Assembly: GCA_029298735.1 (NCBI GenBank)
Contig: JANSLP010000353.1
Coordinates: 1 to 32,339, forward strand
Length of the DNA: 32,339 nt
Direction: 5' to 3'
Origin: Ophiostoma sp. CBS 140.51
Lineage: Eukaryota > Ascomycota > Sordariomycetes > Ophiostomatales > Ophiostomataceae
Position numbers and translations under genes: made by a program. Position 1 is the stretch's first letter, and every line of letters begins with the position of its first letter. The notes beneath the pieces are model-generated. The model had not been told where the DNA came from. It worked only from the letters and a program-made list of their open reading frames with translations, and searched no databases. Shown here in pieces: positions 9,818 through 19,527 of this stretch.

Positions 9818-10385
9818 GTTGTCTATTATATCGCCTTTTATTGTCTTGTCTTGTGATGATTTTTGCGCCGTAGCCGTTTTTGCGGGCGTTTCGTTCTATT
9901 CTTTTTTATTTTTCTTTGTCTTATGTTTCCTGTTTTTACATCGTACCCGGACAACAAACTGCTTTTGTAATCAATCTATGTCAAGCATGCGACAAATCCA
10001 TTTTGCAAAAGCCCAGTCTTCCGTACAGTCACACACTACACGATACGGGTGGCGTCCGCGCAGCGTGACAACAGTCGGGCACCAAGTTGCATTTCAGCTG
10101 GCAAGTTGCACTTCAGCTGGTCAGCACATCATGCAGCATCCCGTTTTGAGCAACACCGGAACCAGCCTCGTACCTCGAAGTATCTGGCATGTTCTCTGTA
10201 ATTACTGTGTGCCGCGTACCACCATAATGTACTATACGACGAGCTGAAAATGTTGCTGCTTGTTCAAATGTGAATGCAATTGTGTTTCGCATCTAACCTT
10301 TCCTCTGCAGTCCAGATCTCTTCCTCCCGTGTTAGCCCAAGGCACGACAGAAACCACGTAGAGCAGCAACGACGATATCAACATT
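9818..10385. promoter_or_regulatory. Divergent promoter between the unrecognised gene and the NLR gene
   Basis: The 568-base gap separates two start codons that point away from each other (minus strand at 9817, plus strand at 10386), so it should drive both genes. It contains T-rich tracts near the minus-strand gene and a perfect-length tandem repeat at 10083-10120. No clear TATA box was identified for either side. Shared control of the two genes is inferred from the arrangement. Confidence 0.55.
10083..10120. repeat. 19-base tandem repeat with two CAGCTG palindromes
   Basis: The unit caagttgcatttcagctgg (10083-10101) is followed immediately by caagttgcacttcagctgg (10102-10120), differing at one base. 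Each unit holds the palindrome CAGCTG (10095-10100 and 10114-10119), a CANNTG-type E-box that basic helix-loop-helix factors can bind. The spacing is 19 bases, close to two helical turns. It sits mid-way in a divergent promoter, so it is a candidate operator; no factor can be named. Confidence 0.6.
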
Positions 10386-13300
10386 ATGGCACAAAATATG
10401 GCACAGCTCAATATTCCGAGTCGGCCTGCCCCAGGGGTGATCATCGACCAGAACGACGACAAGATTACCATCACAATCACAACCACAACCACGCCGCCAT
10501 CCGATGACGGACCCGTTGACCAGGACAAGCCTACTCTGTGGTATGAGGCTTATGTGCGCCTGAGGGAGGATTACACAGAGGAAGTGGTCAATTTTGAGCA
10601 GCAGGTGCGCCTTGCCTTTCGGCTCCTGCACAGAAGAAACAGCTCAAATGCCCTTGGCCACTCCGCCGCGCCGGGCTTGCATAACATGGCGCCGGGAATA
10701 GTGCTGAGTGCCGTCCAACGCTGGATCTCCGAAAGAGAATCCGAGGAAGACGAGGGGACCGAGGGAGAGGAGGATGAGGTGCGCCGTGCTTTGTTGTCGA
10801 CCAAGAGGCTGTTGAGCAGAAACATGGAGAAAAGCCCCAGTGCGCATCTGGCGTGGGTCGCAGCCAGTCTGTGTATTCAGGTACGTTGTGTTTTATAAAT
10901 GTTGCATATTACTTTCCCAATTCACTTCTTTCTGACTACGAACGCAACGCAGACACTTATTGCGAGAACATGGCCGACATCCGAGGCCCCGGGGCTTGCA
11001 TACATTGTTGCGCGCATTGCTTTGTACGACCGGCTGTCGCAACTTATGTCCAGTGTGCCAGAAGACGATGAAGAAGGCGACAGACCCCTCCGTGAGGTTC
11101 TTGTCAAGCTGTACACGGCTGTATTCAAGCAGCTCGTTGTTTTCCTTGCACTGGGCCAAGTGCCGCGCGAAACGCGCGCGAACAAGCAGAAACAGAAAAC
11201 GTTTGACCGCCCGAACGTGGAGGGTAGCGCGGCCATGCATCCCATCATCGTGCTTGAGTCATCCCTGGGACAGCATGCCCATGACAAGGCACTGGAAGAG
11301 AGCATCTCCAAGCTTGTCCGCCTGCGAGTGCCGTCCCTAGCTCTATCAGACAAGGATGACGGGGATGCTCACGAAACAGCCGACACAACGAAAAACGACG
11401 ACGACGATTTTGACGATGCCGATGTTGAGGACGACGATGTTGACGATAGCGATACCGACGATAGTGATATCGACAATAGCGATGACGATGCTGACGATAG
11501 CAATTACAGCGATCCCGGCCAACACGATGACAACGAAGACGATGACAGCAACGCCAACGCCTTGGGCAAGGGTGATGCTGCTTCTGTACACTGCGAGATC
11601 CAGGAGCTGCTATGTGCGACCCCTGTACGGCCACCACCCCTGCAACCGCCGCCGTCGCTGACGTTCGATGGATTATCGGGCGTGCTCGAGGACCTTTACC
11701 GCTGGGCGTTGCAACAGGACGCATACCAGCGGTGGTGCAAGGCACGTAGCGCCTTTGATGTTGATGCTGATTCAGATGGCCGCATTCTTTGGCTCCACGG
11801 CCCGGACGTATCGAGCACCGCGATGCTGCTGCATGCGCTCGCGCAGGCGAAAACCATGAACCGGACTGCGGATATAGATGCCGGGCAGCCACGGCCCGTC
11901 GTGGCATGCGCGTTTTGGGACTGGTCGCGGGACGTGAACGGTACGTCTGTGGTGTCGGTCGTGCGCGATCTCATTTGGACCGTGCTCGCGGCACAACCAA
12001 TACTGCAGAAGCACCTAGCGGAAGCGGTGCGGACAACAGGTCGGCGCCCGCTGCTGGGTGATGACGACAATGACTCTACAACGAAAGCGCAGTACACTGT
12101 GCTGGGCACGTCCTGTGACTTCTATGCCATGCTGGCGCTGCTTTGCCGCATCGTGCGTGATTCGGCGTTTGTACCGACATGTTTTGTCGTCGACTACATG
12201 GACGAGTTGTTGGGTGATGACGACGATGTCGACGATGCCGACGATGGGGGCGATCGGGATGGCCGGGATGGCCAGAGCGGCCCGGCCCGCAACGGACAGA
12301 AGCGGGCTTGGACGCTCCGCGACCTGGTGGCGCTCGTGCACACAACATGCCGTATGTCGGGCAAGGTGGCCTGGATTGTATCATCGCCATCGTCGTCATC
12401 GTTGTCTACAGGTGGCTGCCGCCTCCACCTCTCGCGTGAAGATCCGGCGCTCGACAAGATCATTCACCGCCATGTCCGAACTCTGTTGCAATGCCGGCCC
12501 GCTCCGACTTATACATCGGATATGCTGGACCGGCTCGCGAGCGAGCTCACTGGCCGGTCTGGCAACAATCTCGCCTGGTCGACGCTCGCCGTTAATCTTC
12601 TCGCCAGAGTCCGCCTGCCGTGGAATGCGATGAACGTCCTTCAGCGCCTTCCAGATAATAGTGCAGGCCTAGGCCCGCTTCTGGACTGGATTATCCGGGA
12701 TAATGTCGGCGACAGTACCAGCGACAATGCCACCGACCAGGCACTTGTGCACACTGTGTTGAACGTGACCGCACTTGCTTTTCGGCCCCTGACGGTCCCG
12801 GAGCTGGCAGCACTCGCCGACCTGCCGCCCAGCGTGGACGCTGCTATTCTTATCACTGTCCTTGCACGACCGCTGCTTGAGCTCCGAGATGTAGCCGTTG
12901 GAAGTGGACAAGAGCAGAAACAAAAATACGTTTACTTTTCGAGTCGGGCAGTGTTGGCGGCCCATCGCGCACGTCTGGCCAAAGCCACTGCGGCCCCCGA
13001 TCTGCACGCTCACATGGTTTGCCGCCACCTATGCTGTCTCGCTCGGCACTACGGTGATAATTCTGGTCGTGGGCGTAGTGAGCAGCTCTCATTGTATATG
13101 AAATTCGCGTGGTTGCGCCACCTGGACCGTGTGGGCATTACAAGCCGGACAGGGACAGGCGACCAGCTGGCGGACCCACTGACGAACGCTGTGTGTGACT
13201 TCGTCATGCGGAACGCGGGCTCCTGGCTCTGCGACCTGGATGCGCTCGGGACCTTGGCCGTCGCCAGGCGAATGCTGCAGGATCTGCTCCCGCCAGTCCG

Positions 13301-16196
13301 CGAGCAAGGTCAGGGTCAGTTGTCACCGATGCAAGTTGCGTTAAAGACCATCTTCACTCGAATCGTGCGCCCGCAAGTGATGGACATGTCACTGGCCGAT
13401 ATGGAAAACTTCTTACGCATAACGGGCTGCGATGTAAACGAAGGCGCCGATAATGATGATTTGCCTGTCCTACCGCAAGTTCCCCCGGTATCGCTACCGG
13501 ATCTACCGTCTCTTGACAGCCCGAAAATGGCCGATGCGGCAGTGACCATTGGCACGCTCGAGGGTCACACCGACTGGGTCCGTGCCGCGCATTGGGCCTA
13601 TGACGGTCGGCTTATTGTCTCCATCTCGGATGATAACACCCTGCGGTGCTGGGATCGGGCATCATGCCGCATGCAGCACGTTACGGAACGCATACTGCCG
13701 GGATACGCGATACGACTGGAGCTCTCGCGAACGGATCCCAGCATGCTTGTTGCCATGACCAACCAGGTCGTTATACACTTTGATCTTGATACTGGTGCCG
13801 TCCCTGTCATGATAAAGACCCTTTCCGAGATTGAGGCGGAGTGGCGGGAGAAACAGGATGAGGGTGCCGCCGACGAGGAGCTTTCATTGTTCTCCTACAT
13901 GCGTTTCGCCGAAGATGGCTCGAACGATGCCATTGTCACCTGTGTGGAAGATAACCTACGGGAGCGCGAGGTTGTCTTAGGTATGCCGGGATTTAATCTA
14001 AAAGAGGTGCGGCCCATTGCGCTCGGCTACAAAAGCCTCCCCACCGACCTGGCGGATGTTCTGCCAGAATCTGAGTGTAAGGACGCCGCCGTCGCCGACG
14101 ATGGGCAACTGGCTGCCGTCGTCAGCAACGATGGTGATGTGCTCATCTACAACACCAAACTGGCGGAGCGGCAGCAGACACTACATTGGGCGCGGAGCAA
14201 ATTCTTCAGCGTATACTATAGTTCGCGCTCACGCATGTTTGTCACCTATGACGAAAGTGACCGCGTGATGTTCCATTTCGTCCAGAAAAGAGGAGAAGAG
14301 GTTGATCATGGAGAACAACAACCCACGACGCCGGCATATACGCCGCTCATCCGATCGTACCGTCCCCCGAATCCGAATGCGCTATCGTCTGCGTTCTCGC
14401 AAGACCGGGGTGAGGTCGTCTTCACCTACAAGTACAGTCCCATGACTATCTACAAAGTCATTGAGTCAGACGCCGATGCTGGCAGCAATGACACTGTTGA
14501 CCACATTACACCTGATACCAGAAGCACAACGGACACAACGGCACAGGCGCCGGACCCGTTCACGTGCACTCTTCTCTCTCATAATGGCTTGCGGGCGGCC
14601 ACGGCGAACGAGAATGGCAAAGTCCAGCTCTGGAATCTCCCAAAAATGGCCATCAACGAGAGCGAGAGCGAGGCCTCAGATGCCTCAGATGCATCTGTTG
14701 CCACATTATGGCATACCATGGAGAGCACCGCCTCCGAAATCAACTGGCTCACCTTTTCGAGCGACGACGCACTACTGCTGGCGTGCTACGACAATGGGCA
14801 GACGGATGTGTGGGATACGAACACGGGCGAGCGTGTCGCCGTCATGGGCTGGCACAAAACGTGGGTCCGCTTTGCTACCATTTCGCCTGGGAACACGGTT
14901 GTGGTCACTGCATCATATGATGGGCTCATTCGCCTCTGGGACCTGGAGGCGTGCCGGGAACTTTATCAAGAGGCACACGGGGACACGAGTGGTTATTTTG
15001 TGAAGGGAGATGGCAAATCCGACGATAGCAGATCCGATGATAGAGAGTCTGGCGACGACGGCAACAGCAACAGCAACAACAATAAAAAGACACCGATACC
15101 CGAACGAGTCTTTGTTACCCTCAAGGGCGCAGCCAGAGATACGACTGGAACGGTTGCCTTCTCACCTGACGGTCGCTTCCTTGCCACGTCCGGCCAACTT
15201 GGCCATATCTGGGACATTTCGCCGGATCCCGCGTCCAACACCGTCCTTCCCCCTGGACCGTTTGTGCCATGCGCCACACTATACTGGGGGGACTATAGCA
15301 CACAGAAACGGGGAAAGGGCAGCAAACACAAAAGAGACTCGGGGGGCGAAAACAACGATATCGGCAATGATGACGACGACAAAGGCGACGACTTTGACGA
15401 CGATGATGATGACGATGCTGATGACGATGATGACGACGATGAACCCAGCGATACCACCGCCACCCTGCATTGCCATAGCTTCGCGTTCTCACCGAACAGT
15501 TGTTCTCTCTTTGGATTTTGTAGCGACGGTCAGCTCTTTGTCTGGACACGCACGTCGAGTACTCCCTCCTCGTCTTCAACCAATAGTGACCGCTGGCAGC
15601 CGCAGGCTGCTATCCTCGCCGTCGGCTTCGCGGTCCCGGGCCAGGACAAGGGCAGCGTCTGGACCCTTCAGCCCCGCCGACTGTCCGTCTCGGAAGACGC
15701 AGAGGGACAGTATTTGTTGCACACCGAAATTGGTGTATGGGTGCTGCCGTCGTCGTCGACGTCGTCGTCGTCGACCACAGACGGCAAACCCGAAAAGGAA
15801 AATATCGGCCTGCAGCCTTCGCCGCGCCACCCCTGCAACGTCGTCGTCACCGGTGACCATCTGGCTATCCTCTGGAAGAACCGGGTGCTCGCCAAGCTTC
15901 CTAAGCTGTACGCACCGTCTCAACCCTACTACTTTTCGAGTTACACGTGCGATGTCCGCAATGTTGACGGCGACACGAGTATTCTCGTCATTGGTACTAC
16001 GACGGCCAATCTTCTTTGTTTTCGGCTCAGAAGTAAAACTACGAAACCGAAGGCGGCTGGGGAGATACGGTTGCCACAAGATGAGGCAAACGAGGTACAA
16101 GAGGCAGGCAAGCAAGACGAGTCAGACAAGCAAGACGAGGCAGACAAAGAAGACAAGGCAGACGAGGAAGACATGGCAGAGGAAGGGAAAATGTAG
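10386..16196 (+). CDS. NACHT/WD40 NLR-type STAND protein with degenerate P-loop
   Basis: Exons 10386-10880 and 10953-16196 (72-base intron, GTACGT to ACGCAG, phase 0) encode 1912 residues. From residue ~50 ('LWYEAYVRLREDY') to ~250 it fits the N-terminal domain of fungal NWD-type NACHT NTPases. An acidic tract follows at ~313-370. The NTPase begins near residue 440: 'ILWLHGPDVSSTAMLL' aligns with the usual KGDPGKGKTMLL, but the Walker A Lys-Thr pair is Thr454-Ala455. Walker B is 'FVVDYMDEL' (576-583). Residues from ~1030 form WD40-like blades: 'LEGHTDWVRAAHWAYDGRLI', ~1427-1455, ~1462-1502 ('YDGLIRLWDLEACREL') and ~1552-1590. A second acidic tract interrupts the propeller at ~1632-1668. The tail is Lys/Asp/Glu-rich. 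Such proteins act as cytosolic ligand sensors in fungal incompatibility. The blades are diverged, unlike rapidly evolving NLRs with near-identical repeats. Loss of the P-loop lysine suggests altered nucleotide handling. Confidence 0.88.
11392..11502 (+). repeat. Asp-codon microsatellite in the NLR gene, first tract
   Basis: Imperfect GAY trinucleotide repeats (gacgat, gatagc) encode a run dominated by Asp with interspersed Ser, Val and Asn, starting near residue 313 between the N-terminal helical domain and the NTPase. It is probably a disordered linker. The repeat is likely length-polymorphic. Confidence 0.75.
15368..15441 (+). repeat. Asp-codon microsatellite in the NLR gene, second tract
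   Basis: A nearly pure GAC/GAT run encodes more than twenty acidic residues, mostly Asp, near residues 1640-1662. It is inserted inside the WD40-like region, between one blade ending 'GHIWDIS' and the next starting 'FAFSPNS', so it would be a loop projecting from the propeller. Confidence 0.75.
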
Positions 16197-16685
16197 TTTG
16201 TGGGCGCGAGCAGTTACTTTTTTTTTTTTTGCTTCATTTTTGAATAATCGTTATATCTGAGATTTTCAAGGTAACAAAGAAAAAAAGATCTTACACTGCA
16301 ATATTCCGAGGAGAAAATGCAGTCAGGAAATCTTCAGTATTAATTTTGTAAAACCTCACCAACGGTCCATGTTGGGCTTCGTTTACTTATTGCCTAAAGT
16401 ATGCTTGTTTGCTATCATTCACTTTGCGTTGGCTCAGACAAACGTACTCAATATTCAAGCAAACAGTTCGCTCAATATCTCTTCACTATTCTTTAAGATT
16501 CCATACGCGTTGGGAACATAATTTTTGTCCTATTTGAGCTGTAAACTTGTAATCTATAAGTAGGCGCTGCTTTGGCATTCGACATGTTGTTCTTTCGTTA
16601 TCCTCTTACCCTTCTCACGCCAAGACTAGCAATCCGAACCTGTCTATCAAAGCAGCACTTTCAATACCGCCGCAACGAATCTGTG
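16197..16685. promoter_or_regulatory. Intergenic: NLR 3' end and dynamin copy 2 promoter
   Basis: A 489-base AT-rich gap begins with a T run just after the NLR stop and ends at the preferred dynamin start. An in-frame ATG exists at 16584, which would add 34 residues with some features of a mitochondrial leader (Arg/Lys-rich, few acids). I prefer 16686 because the paralogue has a stop codon just upstream of the matching ATG and the homology starts there. Confidence 0.5.
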
Positions 16686-18914
16686 ATGGCTCCCATCAAC
16701 ATGCAGTCGCAGGACTACCGCGACTTACTCGACATCATCGACTGTCTTCGCTCTCAGGGACTTGACCGGTATGTTGCTCTGCCCGAAATCATTGTCTGCG
16801 GTGACCAGTCGTCTGGCAAGAGCTCTGTCCTCGAAGCCATCTCCGGCCTGTCTTTTCCAACCAAGGATGGCCTATGCACACGCTTTGCCACAGAGCTCAT
16901 TCTTCGCCGCCACCCCGAAGCCAGCGTTGTTGTGTCCATCAAGCCGTACCACACTCGCAGCGACAGCGAGAAAGAGAAGCTGCTTGCTTTTACCGCAACT
17001 CTAGATGCCGAGAATCCTGATGTCGGGCCTGTCATTGAAGCTGCCAATGAGGCCATGGGTCTTGTCGATGGCAAAGTCGATGGTGAAGATGGCAGCAGCT
17101 CCAGCAGCCGCCATTTCAGCAATGACGTTCTGCGTATCGAGCTGTCCGGTCCCAATCAACAACATCTGACACTCGTCGATCTTCCGGGTCTCTTTTTGTC
17201 TAGCAATTCTAAGCAGTCCGCCGATGAGGCACCTGTCGTCCGTCAAATTGTCACCGAATACATGAAGCGACCTCGTAGTATCATTCTGGCTGTTGTCTCG
17301 GCCGCCTACGAATTTACGAACCAAGTCGTCACGCAACTCTCCCGCGACGTTGACCCCCGCGGTGCCCGTACGCTAGGTCTCATTACGAAGCCGGACAAGC
17401 TTGACAAAGGCTCCAAAAGCGAGGAGGCATATGTCAATATGGCGTGCAACCGCGATGTGTGTCTGCAGTTGGGCTGGCATGTGCTGAGAAATCGGTGTAA
17501 TAATATGCAGACAGCGACGAGTGCAGAGCGGGACGCCAAAGAGACAGAGTTTTTCACTAAGCCTGGCAGCGTCTGGCACGAAGTGGCACCTGCAAATTTG
17601 GGCATTGGCCCACTGCGTCCTCGTCTCAGCAAAGTGCTCATGGACCAAATTCTGTCGCAGCTGCCTGCCATCCTGGAAGAGGTGGACTCGCTACTGTCAG
17701 GGTGCAACAAGGGACTGGAACGCCTAGGCACACCGCGGGCAACAATTCTGGAACAACGGCAGTACCTATGCAAGATCAGCAGCGAGTTCTCGCGCTTGAT
17801 GACTGAAGCCGTTAATGGCAGTTACACGGACACGGCTTTTTTCGGTACCGTTCAGCAATGGATGGCTCTTTCTGAAGTTGATGGAGATGACATAGCTACA
17901 GGGTTGAATGACGACTATAGCTATGAGCGACGGCTACGTGCTGTTGTCCAGAACCGCCTCACACGGTTTGCCAAGGAAATGCACGACCGTGGACAGACCC
18001 GTGCTATTGTTGACGACAAAACTACCAACAAATATTTGGAGACGAAGAAAGGCCACGTGGTTAGACGCAATGCATACACCGAGGAGGTTAGGACCATCAT
18101 ATCCCTTTCTCGCGGCCGCGAACTACCGGGCACTTTCAATCCATTGGTTGTGAGCGATCTCTTCCGGGACCAGTGCAAAAAATGGAGCCTACTTGCAGAA
18201 GTGTGCACAGAGAGCATCCTGCGATCGTCTTTCACAACCATTGCCGCCACACTTGAGCACATCACGCTAGGTGAAACAGCCGACAAAATTCTAAAATACC
18301 ACATTAACCCAGCCATGGACGCCTTGAAAAAGGACGTGCTCAATGAAACAAATAGGTTGACAAAGGTCAACACCGAGGGACATCCAGTGACGTACAATCA
18401 CTATCTGACCGAGACTGTTCAGACTGTGAGGAGTGACCGTCTCAAGCAGAAATTACGTGCAGTCCTGAACAATATAGCGAACGCCAACGGACAGCTTACA
18501 GGAACTGTCGACACGATCCTGGCTCACGCCATGACTGCCACCGAGCCCGACATGGAGCGTGTCGCTGCCTCGGATGCCATTGACTACATGGAGGCGTATT
18601 ACAAGGTATGATGAGGTCCGATAATAGTTGGCAAATGGCAGTTAACTGACCAGACGCAGGTTGCACTCAAAAGCTTCATTGACAACATTAGCGTGCTTGT
18701 TATCGAGCAATGTCTCATCAGCAAACTGCCTGTACTGTTCACGCCAGACAGACTCTACTCTATTCCAGATGAGGAGATTGCCCTTTTGGCCGGAGAAAAT
18801 GAGGCTGCCACTGCAGAGCGCGCCCGGCTGATGGAGAAGAAGGCCTGCCTCGAAAAGTGCGAGAACGAACTGCGTCGGCTAGACAAGCACCGCGTTTCGG
18901 TCACAGAAGCTTGA
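16686..18914 (+). CDS. Dynamin-like GTPase, copy 2 (intact)
   Basis: This dynamin superfamily large GTPase has exons 16686-18605 and 18660-18914 (54-base intron, GTATGA to ACGCAG, phase 0), giving 724 residues. The GTPase motifs are complete: G1 'GDQSSGKS' (39-46), a conserved 'FPT' in the G2 region (57-59), G3 'DLPG' (165-168) and G4 'TKPD' (234-237). The helical stalk/middle region follows. The last ~85 residues, encoded mainly by exon 2, form the GED-like helix ('EEIALLAGENEAATAERARL'). No pleckstrin-homology or proline-rich domain is seen, so it resembles Mx-type and fungal dynamin-like proteins rather than classical endocytic dynamin. These enzymes assemble on membranes or other surfaces and hydrolyse GTP to remodel them. 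It lies just downstream of the NLR gene on the same strand and mirrors copy 1 at 848-3471. Confidence 0.92.
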
Positions 18915-19126
18915 TGTTTGGAAGTATGGCGCCATAAGAGGCTTTCATGAATGTATGAGTATACAGAATGAGAACGCTAGGTACAATATGCAGAATAAAA
19001 AGAAATGAAAAATGGTCACGCACTTCAAATGACAAAGGGGTGTGCTCGCATGCTGTCTCCTGATCCCGTGCTTTCTTGCTTCCTCTCGATTCCCAACGCT
19101 ATTCCTTAAGTCGTACTATAACAGTC

Positions 19127-19408
19127 CTAATCCTCGTCGTAGTCGTCATCACCGAGTTGTCTGCGTAAAAAGTCCGCCTCAGCAGCCGCTTCTTCTTCGG
19201 CGTCCTGGCAAGCTTGACATGCAAACTATCTGGCCCACCGAGAAGCTGCATCTTCGTCAAGAATTCTGAGCTCCTTCGCCTCTTGGATCAGTCCTTGCCA
19301 GAGCGGTGGGACGCTCGGACAGGCATCGGTGCCACCATCACCTCCATCGGGCGGTGGCGGACCGCCAAAAACATCTCTCAGACCAGCGGCGGCCCGCATG
19401 CCGCTCAT
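19127..19408 (-). pseudogene. Small unrecognised reading frame interrupted by one TAG
   Basis: The minus-strand ATG at 19408 opens a frame that begins 'MSGMRAAAGLRDVFGGPPPP' and includes 'LWQGLIQEAKELRILDED'. It meets a TAG at 19228-19226. The same frame continues for another 32 codons with equally protein-like content ('DAEEEAAAEADFL', 'RRQLGDDDYDED') to a TAG at 19129-19127. Without the internal stop it would encode 93 residues with an acidic end. A stop also lies just upstream of the ATG, so this may be the 3' remnant of a larger gene. An intron removing the stop was looked for; the available donors put the downstream part in a different, less plausible frame. The family is not recognised. 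Confidence 0.5.
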
Positions 19409-19527
19409 AATTTGATGGAGTCATACTGAACCTCCAGGAGCTGGTGGCTTGGGAGTGGATAGACTTTCAATATTCATCATTCTTTTCAACTAATTCTTGT
19501 TCAACTTTATCCTCCCTTTGTCACTTT

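Noticed and set aside
15010..16260. 416-codon plus-strand frame inside the NLR gene
   Set aside because: It is an overlapping frame of the WD40 coding region, with Thr/Met/Arg runs that are the shifted reading of the Asp microsatellite.
16584..16685. Upstream ATG extending dynamin copy 2 with a possible mitochondrial leader
   Set aside because: The paralogue has a stop codon just before the matching ATG and homology begins at 16686, so the extension is more likely untranslated leader.
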